DNA from: CAYMUN01 sp964393835
Lineage (GTDB): Bacteria > Patescibacteriota > Saccharimonadia > Saccharimonadales > UBA4665
Assembly (NCBI GenBank): GCA_964393835.1
Contig: CAYMUN010000011.1
Span: 1-33,751 of the forward strand
DNA length: 33,751 bases
Direction of reading: 5' to 3'
In this document: in pieces, positions 15,360-22,721 of the stretch
How positions within the stretch are numbered: the first letter of the stretch is position 1
How the letters are laid out: every line of letters starts with the position of its first letter
Made by a program: the position numbers and the translations under genes
Notes under the pieces: model-generated
Databases searched by the model: none
The model's input: only the letters and a program-made list of their open reading frames with translations
What the model was told of the DNA's origin: nothing

Positions 15360-16046
15360 TTACTGAGCTAGGTGTATTTTTGACTCAAGACCAATTTGCA
15401 GCGGGGTACCGTCAGAGCCAGTCATACCGGCCATAGTGTGTTGAAGGCCTGTTGGGCCTGCTTCAAAGACACCTTTTTCAAACTGGTTGGGGTCAAACGT
15501 CACAGGCGCGCCCGATTCGTCTGGGATAAAGCGCATGCTGGCACTGAGTTCGTGCAGCGTGGCTTTTGGTTGGCCGGTCGAATCGGTTTTCCAGGTTACA
15601 AAGGCATAATCCATAATCTCGTTGTAACTCTTAGTAGAGCGAGGGTCGCGCAGTTTTACTACCGCCGGATTGGTCAAGTAGGTAGATGATTTGGGGCCGC
15701 CATGTGAGCCGCCGTATTCCCGGCCGCCAGTGTCGGGCTCACGGTATTTGCTGCCGCCCGTTACCCTCGGCTGTTCTTTGATTATCTGCACGGTGCCGCG
15801 CCAAAATTCGAAAGACGCTTGGTTAGTGAGATCAGCTTCTACTTCGCGCTGAACTGCTCGGAGCGAACGGTGGCCGGCAGCCTTTTCGGCGGCAGTACGG
15901 GTCTTAGGGGCAGTGCTGGCGCTGGCCGGAGATACGCCGGCGGCAAACAAGGCCGCAGTAACCGTTGCCGCGCCGACAAGGCGATCTTTATTAGCTTTTA
16001 GGGTATCGGCGGCCTGTTGGATTTTGTTTCGGTTTTTGTGGATCAT
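15360..16046 (-). CDS. Exported protein of unknown function
   Basis: A 228-residue protein from ATG 16046. The N-terminus MIHKNRNKIQQAADTL is basic, and a hydrophobic stretch (VGAATVTAALFAAGVSPASAS) ending in small residues looks like a signal peptide with cleavage near residue 44. The mature part is hydrophilic and Gly/Thr-rich in the middle (TGGSKYREP, TGGREYGGSHGG) and I do not recognise it. A longer frame begins at 16082, but that start lies in the -35 box and is excluded. The promoter puts the start of transcription at about 16047, so the message is predicted to be leaderless. Confidence 0.8.
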   Translation of the reverse strand: MIHKNRNKIQQAADTLKANKDRLVGAATVTAALFAAGVSPASASTAPKTRTAAEKAAGHRSLRAVQREVEADLTNQASFEFWRGTVQIIKEQPRVTGGSKYREPDTGGREYGGSHGGPKSSTYLTNPAVVKLRDPRSTKSYNEIMDYAFVTWKTDSTGQPKATLHELSASMRFIPDESGAPVTFDPNQFEKGVFEAGPTGLQHTMAGMTGSDGTPLQIGLESKIHLAQ

Positions 16047-16053
16047 GAAATGT

Positions 16054-16082
16054 ACTATAGCAAAATAGTGCTTTATTGTCAA
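16054..16082 (-). promoter_or_regulatory. Consensus promoter, leaderless arrangement
   Basis: A perfect TTGACA (16082-16077), 17-bp spacer, TATAGT (16059-16054), with an extended TGC before the -10. The -10 ends 7 nt before the ATG at 16046, so transcription begins at or next to the start codon. There is no SD. Confidence 0.88.
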
Positions 16083-16101
16083 TAAAAGGTTGGGCTATAA
16101 G

Positions 16102-16484
16102 GGCCAGATTACCTGTAAGCCGGGTTTTGTCACCACCGAAGTGATGAGCTGATCATCTATCTAGGCGCACCGTTGCCAGCGAGCTCAAGCGGTTTTTATG
16201 ATGAATCCTTAGCGGGACGCTCGAGGCTTTAGGCCTCAAAGTATCCATCTCCTTGCAGCAGGCAGGGTTTACCATTCTGACACGTCACCGTGCCGGATTG
16301 CGGGCTCTTACCCCGCTCGTTTCACCCTTACCCTTGCAGCAGCCGAAACTATGCAAAGGCGGTATCGTTTCTGTGGCACTTTCCCTAGGGTCGCCCCCGG
16401 TCGCCGTTAGCGACTGCCAATTCCCTATGCTGCCCGGACTTTCCTCGTACCCCGAAAGGCACGCGATCAGCCGGTAATCTGGCC
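16102..16484 (-). ncRNA. rnpB: RNase P RNA
   Basis: The catalytic RNA that trims tRNA 5' leaders. On the minus strand it has the hallmark GAGGAAAGTCCGGGC (16447-16433), the core ACAGAAACGATACCGCC, the L15 loop GGTAAACCC whose GGU pairs with the tRNA CCA end, the GATAGATGATC segment, and ACAAAACCCGGCTTACAG near the 3' end. The P1 helix is a perfect 12-bp pairing of GGCCAGATTACC (5' end) with GGTAATCTGGCC (3' end), which fixes the boundaries. It is of the A-like class. All complete tRNAs in the window encode CCA, which fits the L15 contact. Confidence 0.97.
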
Positions 16485-16490
16485 TCTAAC

Positions 16491-16519
16491 AGTATATCAC
16501 CCCTGTTGCGTAATGCCAA
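16491..16519 (-). promoter_or_regulatory. Promoter of rnpB, inside the end of the upstream gene
   Basis: TTGGCA (16519-16514), 17-bp spacer, TATACT (16496-16491). It predicts a start at about 16484, exactly the first base of the P1 helix. The -35 box and spacer are inside the last codons of the PCD-RNase HI gene, whose stop is at 16497. Confidence 0.88.
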
Positions 16520-17195
16520 GGTGGTCGTCAAGGGCGCGGTTGACGGCGGCGTCGGCCAGTTTGTTGAATTCACGGGGCACATGGCTGAAGTGCACGGCAC
16601 GGAATTCTTTGGCTAGCGAGGTGATGGCATCGTGGATTGGCCACAGGTCGCGGTTTTTGACCTTAAAAATGCCCTTCATCTGGTTGACGACCAGCAGGCT
16701 GTCGAGATAGGCATGGACTTCGCGGACACCTAGGCGTTTGCATTCCTCAAGCGCCAGTTTGAGGGCCGTATACTCGGCCTGGTTGTTGGTGGTGACACCC
16801 AGATAGACACCCTGGTCGACCAAGACATTATCCTCCATATCCATGACGACAAAACCACTGGCGCTGGGGCCGGGGTTACCGCGGGAGCCGCCGTCGCTAA
16901 AGATCTTAACCTCTTCGGGGTGCATTGCAGCGCCGGCGGCCTGCGAGCCTTGAGGAGCTTCGTGGGCATACAGCGCGTCAATCGCCTGGGCCATCTCGCG
17001 ATCCCGGTCAGTGATATTTTGGCCGCCTTCGTGGGTAATCAGCCAGATCTGGACGACACTCCACTCGTTTTCCCAGCGCGGGTGGTGCTGGAATTCTTCG
17101 GCCAGTTCGGCCACCGCCGTCATAAAGGCCCAGGCCTGCTTAAAATTCTCGAAGTTGAATTGCTTGTACAGCCCGTGTTTGGTTTCCTGCCACAT
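16497..17195 (-). CDS. Pterin dehydratase-like domain fused to ribonuclease HI
   Basis: A 232-residue two-domain protein. Residues about 8-75 match pterin-4a-carbinolamine dehydratase (PCD/DCoH): EEFQHHPRW with H37 and H38, then WLITHEGG with H55 and ITDRDREMAQAID, so the known active-site histidines are present. Residues 95-225 are RNase HI of the short, basic-loop-free type, which cuts RNA in RNA-DNA hybrids: D101 (SDGGSRGNPGP), E141 (NNQAEY), D165 (LDSLLVV) and D215 (KLADAAVN) form the metal site. The RNase HI role is firm. The reason for the PCD domain is unknown; PCD also serves as a dimerisation/transcription cofactor in animals. It follows the exported nuclease gene by 5 bp and its 3' end holds the rnpB promoter. 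Confidence 0.9.
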   Translation of the reverse strand: MWQETKHGLYKQFNFENFKQAWAFMTAVAELAEEFQHHPRWENEWSVVQIWLITHEGGQNITDRDREMAQAIDALYAHEAPQGSQAAGAAMHPEEVKIFSDGGSRGNPGPSASGFVVMDMEDNVLVDQGVYLGVTTNNQAEYTALKLALEECKRLGVREVHAYLDSLLVVNQMKGIFKVKNRDLWPIHDAITSLAKEFRAVHFSHVPREFNKLADAAVNRALDDHLGITQQG

Positions 17196-17200
17196 GCTTA

Positions 17201-18235
17201 CTATCTTAGCACGTCAGCTTGGGATGATTCCTGGGACAGCAGCGGTGCTGCTAATGCTACCGGGACATGGTCGCTATGTATACCCGGCACGACCCAAGAT
17301 GTTGGCATACCAAGCTGGCTAGTGCTATGAACAAAACAATAATCAATCCGGCTGGCTGGATTGCCCGGCTGACCGATCGTGCTAACTGCTTTGGTACTGC
17401 CGGTTAAAAATCCGCGGTAGCTAAACGCCGGTACAATTTGGTCACCGTTAGTGGCCTTTTGGTTTGGAGTTTGATTAAAATCCCCGCAAAATATCACCGG
17501 AATGCTCTTGGTAGCGACACTCGCAGCATAGTGTAAGACCTCGTTGAGCTGCTGCTGATGTTCGGCGGCCGGACCGGCCGCGATATGGGTATCCATCAGT
17601 TGGACTTCGGTACCGCCGTCGATTTTGGTTTTAACAAACATGACCTCACGGTTCTCAGTTAACCCCCGCTTAGCTCGGTTAAAACTAATGCGAGGGGCGG
17701 TAATGGTGGCAATGCTCTCGCTGATGCCATGGCTAACGTCGCTAACTGCTCCAGCCGCTGTTTTTGTAACCGACACTGACGAGGAGTCACCTTCCATAAT
17801 CCGGGCATAGGCACCGTATTGCTTGGTAGGCGTGATAATCATGTCGCCCAGACCCCCGTCTTGCGGTTTTTGTCGGCCGTCGGCCAGTTTATAGCTCACA
17901 TACAAATTATCCTGCTTTAGGGATTGCTGGATTTGGCGGCTATCGCTGGTGGTCACTTCTTGGAGCATCAGGGCATCCAAACGCTCCTGGCGCATTAACA
18001 ATCTGATGTTGGCTAGTTGGTTTAGGCCATCGCGGGCCACATTATAGGTAGCCACCCGCACTTGACCATCAGAGACCCGTGGCTGCTCTTTTGCCGGCCC
18101 CGAGGTATTGACCGGCTCATTCCGGTTAAGTAGGCCAGCAGCAGCCAGAGTACCTCCAGCAGCCAGTATGCCAGTAGTCAACGCTAGAGCAACATAAGGT
18201 AATCGGCGCCTATCCGGCCTCTCGGATCGATCCAT
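17201..18235 (-). CDS. Exported endonuclease/exonuclease/phosphatase-family protein
   Basis: A 344-residue protein with an N-terminal hydrophobic segment (YVALALTTGILAAGGTLAAAG) after a basic start, a signal anchor or signal peptide. The rest is an EEP (DNase I-like) domain: RVATYNV, LMLQEV (metal-binding Glu), MDTHIAAG, FCGDFNQTPN near residue 250, SRIDYCFV and the final SDHVPVAL near 323. The family cuts nucleic acids or phosphoesters with Mg. An exported enzyme could supply nucleotides to an organism that scavenges them; this is inference. It lies 5 bp before the PCD-RNase HI gene, so the two are probably co-transcribed. No good SD is seen; an interrupted palindrome, CCGGT(T)AGCT/AGCTACCGG, lies just upstream at 18238-18260. 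Confidence 0.88.
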   Translation of the reverse strand: MDRSERPDRRRLPYVALALTTGILAAGGTLAAAGLLNRNEPVNTSGPAKEQPRVSDGQVRVATYNVARDGLNQLANIRLLMRQERLDALMLQEVTTSDSRQIQQSLKQDNLYVSYKLADGRQKPQDGGLGDMIITPTKQYGAYARIMEGDSSSVSVTKTAAGAVSDVSHGISESIATITAPRISFNRAKRGLTENREVMFVKTKIDGGTEVQLMDTHIAAGPAAEHQQQLNEVLHYAASVATKSIPVIFCGDFNQTPNQKATNGDQIVPAFSYRGFLTGSTKAVSTIGQPGNPASRIDYCFVHSTSQLGMPTSWVVPGIHSDHVPVALAAPLLSQESSQADVLR

Positions 18236-18299
18236 CTTACCGGTAGCTTAACAGCTAACCGGCAAAATGATAAGCGATAATGCTTAATTTAGGCAGGAA

Positions 18300-18653
18300 T
18301 TAGCGCACCGGACGGTCGAGTGTGGCCAGCCGTGCCAGGCCCCAGGCGATGATGGCGTACACTGCCATAGCTACCAAAGTGTACGTTTCAAACCGTGACA
18401 CGCCGTACTGCAAGTTATAGCCAAACAGGCTGAAAAACGGCGTCACAAAGGGGTGGCTGGTGCTATAAATGAAGTCGGCGAAGGCATTGTTGGGATTAGC
18501 GCCCAGCAACGCCAGCACAAATCTGAAGGCCAGCAGTACCAGCAGTACGCCGGCAACGTACCAAATGACCCGCTCAACGATTGTCGCGCCGCTTGCCCGC
18601 GCCACCGGCTCGGCATCCACTACTCTCGTCACTTTTTCTACACGTTCAGCCAT
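18300..18653 (-). CDS. YggT-family membrane protein
   Basis: A 117-residue protein with a soluble N-terminus and two main hydrophobic regions (about 29-52 and 92-108) separated by ANPNNAFADFIYSTSHPFVTPFFSLFGY. The pattern LLGANPNNAFADFIYSTS, then PFVTPFF, is typical of YggT/Ycf19 proteins, whose role (osmotic or cell-division membrane organisation) is not settled. The ATG has a strong SD AAGGAG 7 nt upstream. A TATACT on the minus strand about 27 nt before the ATG is a possible -10, with a weak -35. Confidence 0.85.
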   Translation of the reverse strand: MAERVEKVTRVVDAEPVARASGATIVERVIWYVAGVLLVLLAFRFVLALLGANPNNAFADFIYSTSHPFVTPFFSLFGYNLQYGVSRFETYTLVAMAVYAIIAWGLARLATLDRPVR

Positions 18654-18744
18654 AGTGGTCTCCTTGGCTAATTGTCCTAAAAGTATAGGAAATTAGACTC
18701 GCCGCAACAGTAAAAATTCCAACACACTATCCATAAATTTCAAA

Positions 18745-18820
18745 TGGTCGGGGTGACAGGACTTGAACCTGCGACCTCACGGCCCCCAGCCGTACGCGCT
18801 ACCAACTGCGCTACACCCCG
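18745..18820 (-). tRNA. tRNA-Pro(GGG)
   Basis: A complete cloverleaf on the minus strand: acceptor CGGGGTG/CACCCCG, anticodon loop CTGGGGG with anticodon GGG, T arm GGTTCAAGTCC. Discriminator A, and CCA is encoded (18747-18745). Confidence 0.97.
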
Positions 18821-18844
18821 AAAGCCCCTATGGGACATAAATAG

Positions 18845-18990
18845 CCGGGCACCGGGTTTGATCACCTGAGGGATCCCAGGTGGGTGCCCGCACCTGGCTA
18901 GCCACGGCTGCCAGAAATATTGGACTCCCTAATGATTAGTATCAGATAATCATTCACCCAGCCGTGGAGCATTACAGCCCTACCCGACCA
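18845..18990 (-). ncRNA. Candidate structured RNA upstream of tRNA-Pro
   Basis: The 198-bp gap between the M50 protease gene and tRNA-Pro is almost entirely foldable. One unit is a perfect 9-bp stem (18902-18910 with 18959-18967) enclosing a perfect 8-bp hairpin (18931-18938 with 18947-18954). The second is an 8-bp stem CGGGCACC/GGTGCCCG (18846-18853 with 18883-18890) enclosing CACCTG/CAGGTG (18863-18868 with 18877-18882). On the minus strand a TATAAT at 19002-18997 would start an RNA near 18990, though with a poor -35. It does not match SRP RNA, 6S or tmRNA as I know them. It could be a tRNA leader, an sRNA, or a DNA-level repeat. Confidence 0.4.
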
Positions 18991-19018
18991 GAGCTTATTA
19001 TAGCGCACGCTAACTGGC

Positions 19019-19648
19019 TCAGGCGAGCAGGAAGCGCAATAGGCCGGTTTCAATACTGTTGATAATCGGCACGATGAATTGAAAAGCCACAAAAAAGAAA
19101 AAGATGATCGCAAAAAAGCCCATGGCTTCGATCTGGTACATGATTTTTTGTAGTGGCTCAGGCGCAAAAGCGTAGAGTAGACGCGAACCGTCAAGCGGCG
19201 GAAACGGGATCATATTAAAGATAAAGAATCCGATATTTACCTCTATAAATATGAGTAAAGCGTTGTACAAAAGGCTACTAGAATCAGGCAGCACGATCCG
19301 AAAAATCAAAGCCCCAATCGCTGCCAAAACAAAATTTGTCAGCGGCCCGGCTATGCCGATTAGAGCAGCGCCGAATTCATCGTACTTCACCCGGTCGGGA
19401 TTAAATGGTACCGGCTTGGCAATAAAAATCGGTGGCAAGTGTAACAGCAATAACACCATTGGCAGCAGCACGGTCGTGACCGCGTCAATGTGCTTCAACG
19501 GGTTAAGTGTCAGCCGTCCCTGCTCATGCGCCGTATTATCACCGAGCCAGTGGGCAGTATAGGCATGCATCGCCTCGTGGATCGACAGGGCGACGATAAT
19601 CGACCCCAAAATCAGTACTAGGTTAAGACCGGATAAATCACCTAACAT
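19019..19648 (-). CDS. Site-2 protease-like M50 family membrane metalloprotease
   Basis: A 209-residue integral membrane protein. The zinc site HEAMH (H24, E25, H28) is in the first membrane helix, and the third ligand motif, NMIPFPPLDGSRLL, is near residue 145-158. LNPLKHID follows the first helix as in the short, rhomboid-independent M50 group without a PDZ domain. These proteases cut transmembrane segments, often to release regulators; the substrate is unknown. GGGAG lies 4 nt before the ATG and TATACT lies 8 nt before it, so the leader is very short or absent. Confidence 0.92.
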   Translation of the reverse strand: MLGDLSGLNLVLILGSIIVALSIHEAMHAYTAHWLGDNTAHEQGRLTLNPLKHIDAVTTVLLPMVLLLLHLPPIFIAKPVPFNPDRVKYDEFGAALIGIAGPLTNFVLAAIGALIFRIVLPDSSSLLYNALLIFIEVNIGFFIFNMIPFPPLDGSRLLYAFAPEPLQKIMYQIEAMGFFAIIFFFFVAFQFIVPIINSIETGLLRFLLA

Positions 19649-19677
19649 GTCTCCCTAGTATACCAATACTTAGCAGA

Positions 19678-20073
19678 TCACGCCTTGGCCGAACGTTTTA
19701 TGAGCCAGATTGGTAGCAATATCAAAAACACACTGACCACAAAAGCCACGATCCCGTTGATTAATTGGTGGTGATGAACAATAGGCACATAGGTGCTGTC
19801 AGCACAAATGTCTAGACATTCAAGACCGGTAAGCAACCAAAAACTAAGGCCTGCCGCCACAGCCATAAAAAGCCCGCTATAGGTATATGATTTTAGATAT
19901 TTTAACGCAGGCGTACGGGGAGGTTTGGCTAGACTAAGAGCCAGCTTATGGCCAGCCCAAAAGAAGTAGACTGCCACAATAGTGATGGGTATAGTGACTA
20001 CCCCTACTACATAGATCAATCCCAGAAGTGTAAATATAAAGAGGTTGAATCGCAGCAGAAACAGTGCAGCCAT
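19678..20073 (-). CDS. Membrane protein of unknown function
   Basis: A 131-residue protein with three or four hydrophobic segments (about 3-35, 60-80 and 103-122) and a basic end, WLIKRSAKA. Two cysteines (LECLDIC) lie in the predicted outer loop. I do not recognise a family. TATACT (20088-20083) lies 9 nt before the ATG, and the same bases form a palindrome ATACTG-A-CAGTAT, so an autoregulatory site over a leaderless start is possible. It is divergent from rpmB. Confidence 0.65.
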   Translation of the reverse strand: MAALFLLRFNLFIFTLLGLIYVVGVVTIPITIVAVYFFWAGHKLALSLAKPPRTPALKYLKSYTYSGLFMAVAAGLSFWLLTGLECLDICADSTYVPIVHHHQLINGIVAFVVSVFLILLPIWLIKRSAKA

Positions 20074-20114
20074 GATACTGTCAGTATAGTCTATGCGGAT
20101 TAGCTACGCCATGG

Positions 20115-20143
20115 TTGACTTTACCCTTGTTATTGCGTACAAT
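20115..20143 (+). promoter_or_regulatory. Promoter of rpmB, leaderless arrangement
   Basis: TTGACT (20115-20120), 17-bp spacer, TACAAT (20138-20143), then 8 nt to the ATG. There is no SD between. The message should begin at or 1-2 nt before the start codon. Confidence 0.85.
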
Positions 20144-20151
20144 TAACCCCT

Positions 20152-20376
20152 ATGCAGAAATGTGACCTCACCGGCAAAGGCAAGCAATATGGCAGCAATG
20201 TCAGTTTTTCGCAGCGCCATACCAAAAAAGTCTGGAAGCCCAATTTACAGATGAAGACGGTTGTCGTCGACGGCAAAAAAGTCCAGATGAAGCTCAGCAC
20301 CCAAGCTATCCGCACTCTCAAGAAAAAGGGCTTACTCAACCCCGCTGCCGCCCCTGCTTCTCCCGCTTCAAAATAG
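20152..20376 (+). CDS. rpmB: 50S ribosomal protein L28
   Basis: bL28, 74 residues: MQKCDLTGKGKQYGSNVSFS, then RHTKKVWKPNLQ and the basic STQAIRTLKKKG end, followed by a short Ala/Pro tail not usual in the family. The predicted leaderless start is notable for a ribosomal protein gene. It is a monocistronic gene followed by an intergenic palindromic repeat. Confidence 0.95.
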   Translation: MQKCDLTGKGKQYGSNVSFSQRHTKKVWKPNLQMKTVVVDGKKVQMKLSTQAIRTLKKKGLLNPAAAPASPASK

Positions 20377-20410
20377 CCAAAATCAATCTCTTAGTGTTGC
20401 TGCGCCCTCG

Positions 20411-20502
20411 TTTGGAGCGATGTATGGCGTTCGGATACCCAATGGGTAGCGGATGTATGGCGGTTGGATAGAGGATGGGTATCCATTGGGAGACATGCCC
20501 CT
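20411..20502. repeat. Intergenic palindromic mosaic repeat, copy 2
   Basis: It contains GGATACCC (20433-20440) and its complement GGGTATCC (20477-20484), the palindromic core CCCAATGGG, and the same 22-bp segment as copy 1 near 13869-13890 (20 of 22 identical, opposite orientation). Both copies begin with TTTGGAG and lie just downstream of a plus-strand gene. The region 20377-20557 has no gene that I can support. Confidence 0.55.
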
Positions 20503-20557
20503 AAAGACTAGGCATGATTAGCAAAGCCGCGTCCGAGACGATAGACAGAAGTTTTGG

Positions 20558-21181
20558 TTAGGATTTTTCGAGGATAACCAGCTGGGTGAGATCGGTGGGT
20601 TCGGCGTGCTTGAGTTTGAGCTTACTGAGCGTTTCTTTGGGTTCCATGGCTAGTTCTTTAAGAGCGTTAGCCAGATCTTGCTGGGGCACGGGGAATTTCA
20701 AGGCTGCGTCAGCGTAATGAACCGGTGTTACCAATTTTGGCTCGATAGCTTTGATAAGCTTGAGGGTGCCGACAGGATCGACTGTGTAGCCGTTGCCGCC
20801 GACTGGTACGACCAATAGATCGATCATGCCGATAGTTTCCAGCTGCTCGTCGCTTAGTTCGGGATATATATGACCGGTGATCAAGAGGCTGGTATCGCCG
20901 GCTACTAGTTTGAACATCGTAGCATTAACCGTATCAGGGTCGTCTATATGAGCCCGGGCAGCAATACCAATAACTGAGATATCCGAGACTTCGTATTCAC
21001 CAGGGCCGTCAAACGATAGGCGCGTCACGTCGCTAGCGCCATGCGGGCCGGTAAATAGCGCCACGTCGTCGGGCTTGGTAATGCTCTTGGCGCCCAGGTC
21101 GGCCAAGTTGTCGTCAATCACCACACGAGCGCCTTTGTGGGTCACACCTAAGCAGTTAGCACCATAAAACTGTAGATCCAT
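20558..21181 (-). CDS. MBL-fold metal-dependent hydrolase-like protein
   Basis: A 207-residue protein resembling the L-ascorbate-lactonase-like branch of the metallo-beta-lactamase fold: MDLQFYGANCLGVTHKGARVVIDD, GPGEYEVSDISVIGIAA, LLITGHIYPELSDEQL, LLVVPVGGNGY and the final VTPVHY. The usual HxHxDH signature is not visible, so catalytic activity is doubtful. Its ATG directly follows the TAA of the winged-helix gene with no spacing, so the two are translationally coupled and may form a sensor-regulator pair. Confidence 0.78.
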   Translation of the reverse strand: MDLQFYGANCLGVTHKGARVVIDDNLADLGAKSITKPDDVALFTGPHGASDVTRLSFDGPGEYEVSDISVIGIAARAHIDDPDTVNATMFKLVAGDTSLLITGHIYPELSDEQLETIGMIDLLVVPVGGNGYTVDPVGTLKLIKAIEPKLVTPVHYADAALKFPVPQQDLANALKELAMEPKETLSKLKLKHAEPTDLTQLVILEKS

Positions 21182-21805
21182 TTAGGCTTCCTTTGCTTCT
21201 TCTTCGACTTCAGATAAGAGATTGTGCAGATCAACCAGGATTTGCTTTTTAGCATTCATGATACCAACGGCAAAGCGATCATTGATAGCCTGGCGATATT
21301 GAAAGTCTGGCAGGCTCATAACCGTGTAGCGGATGCTCTTGTTTTCTTTGCCCTCTAACTCATCAACGTACTTTTGGAGCGCGTTAGGGTTAACCTCGCC
21401 CACGATCAGGAAATCAATCCCGGAGCTCTCGTCACGAGTAAACTGGCCAGTATAGACAGCCAGGTCAATGTGGCCGACGGCGCGCAGGTCAGAATCAGCT
21501 ACTGGCTCATCGGCCGCACCCGCTACCGCGACCTTTTTAGTCTTTTTGATGCCACCCCCAAAAATCTGCTGCAGCGGCTCATAATACTCGAACTTTTGGT
21601 TGACCTCATAATACAGTTTGTTGTTTGTGGTTTCGGACGTGATGATGCCGATGCTCAATAAATTGCTGAGCTCGCGACGCACCGAGTTGATCTGCTCGTC
21701 AATCTTGCGCGTAATCTCCCGGACAAAAAATGAGCGGTTAGGATTGCTATAGAACAACTGTAATAATTTGACGCGCGTTTTTGATCCAAAGAGTTGCTCA
21801 ATCAT
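21182..21805 (-). CDS. Winged-helix regulator with degenerate nucleotidyltransferase-like domain
   Basis: A 207-residue protein. Residues 1-75 are a winged helix: FGSKTRVKLLQLFYSNPNRSFFVREITRKI, then SVRRELSNLLSIGIITSETTNNKLYYEVN. Residues about 105-200 (IDLAVYTGQFTRDESSGIDFLIVGEVNPNAL) resemble a nucleotidyltransferase fold without a clear GSxxxxDxD catalytic site, so it is more likely a sensing domain. There is no SD before the ATG; TACACT (21817-21812) ends 6 nt upstream, implying a leaderless message. It is first in a two-gene unit with the MBL-fold gene. Confidence 0.78.
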   Translation of the reverse strand: MIEQLFGSKTRVKLLQLFYSNPNRSFFVREITRKIDEQINSVRRELSNLLSIGIITSETTNNKLYYEVNQKFEYYEPLQQIFGGGIKKTKKVAVAGAADEPVADSDLRAVGHIDLAVYTGQFTRDESSGIDFLIVGEVNPNALQKYVDELEGKENKSIRYTVMSLPDFQYRQAINDRFAVGIMNAKKQILVDLHNLLSEVEEEAKEA

Positions 21806-21842
21806 GTTGCCAGTGTAGCAAACTATAATTCACTTGGCCAGC

Positions 21843-22721
21843 TTACTTGTCCAAAAGTGTTGTTACTAATTCTACAACTTCTGTCTGATCAGCAGGGGTG
21901 GTAATCCAATGAATACTTTTGTTACGCTTAAACCAGGTGCGTTGGCGTTTGGCTAAATCGAGCGTCGCTTTGATGATTTTTTGGCGTGTTTCATCATGCG
22001 AATCAGTACCCTCAAAGTACCCGCGCCACTGCGCGTAGCTGATGCCTTTGAGCGCTTCGCAATCCCAGCCATAGCGCTCGACTAACTGCCGAACCTCGGT
22101 TTCCAAGCCGGCCGCCAGCATATGATCGACCCGATTTTCAATCCGTTGCGTTAGATCGTCACGTGCCGGCCTTAACCCTAAAACCAGAGTATTTTCCCGC
22201 ATTGCCTGGCGGGTGGGCAAAGCGCCGTTCGTTTCAATCAGTCGAATCAATCGTCGTTTATTACGAATGTCGACCGTGCCCAGCTCCAGTCCTAAGTCTT
22301 GGATCTTTTTTAAGAGCTCTGTAATGTCGAATTGATTGAGCGATTCCCGGTCGGTTCGATCTCCGGCTGGTAGGAATCCATAGTTATATAAGACACCGTC
22401 GACATACAGCCCCGTACCGCCGACCATAATCGGCAGCTTACCCCTCGAGGCAATATCCTCAATTGCCTCATTAGCCAGTCGCTTAAATACTGCCGCTGTA
22501 AAATCCTCGTCCGGCCCGGCCACGTCTAGGAGATGGTGCGGAACCAAGGCCCGTTGTGCGGCCGTCGGCTTAGCCGTCCCGATATCTGCCTCCCGCCGTA
22601 CTGTCCAAGAATCGGCACAGATAATCTCCCCGTTGAACTGCCGCGCCAGCTCGATAGCCAGCGCCGTCTTCCCCGAAGCCGTCTCACCGACCAGAACGAT
22701 TAATTTAGGGGTGCTGACCAT
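21843..22721 (-). CDS. miaA: tRNA dimethylallyltransferase
   Basis: A 292-residue enzyme that adds an isopentenyl group to A37 of tRNAs reading UNN codons. The P-loop is GETASGKTA (usually GPTASGKT), followed by IGTAKPTAAQ and PIMVGGTGLYVDGVLY; the C-terminus has KGISYAQWRGYFEG and the final QRTWFKRNKSIHWI. The substrate motif normally read as DSRQVY is DSWTVR here, an unusual change next to the active-site Asp. It overlaps the upstream small gene by 22 nt. Confidence 0.93.
   Translation of the reverse strand: MVSTPKLIVLVGETASGKTALAIELARQFNGEIICADSWTVRREADIGTAKPTAAQRALVPHHLLDVAGPDEDFTAAVFKRLANEAIEDIASRGKLPIMVGGTGLYVDGVLYNYGFLPAGDRTDRESLNQFDITELLKKIQDLGLELGTVDIRNKRRLIRLIETNGALPTRQAMRENTLVLGLRPARDDLTQRIENRVDHMLAAGLETEVRQLVERYGWDCEALKGISYAQWRGYFEGTDSHDETRQKIIKATLDLAKRQRTWFKRNKSIHWITTPADQTEVVELVTTLLDK

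Noticed and set aside
18898..19194. A 98-codon minus-strand frame overlapping the end of the M50 gene.
   Set aside because: It is an alternate frame of the protease gene and of the folded intergenic unit, with no start signal.
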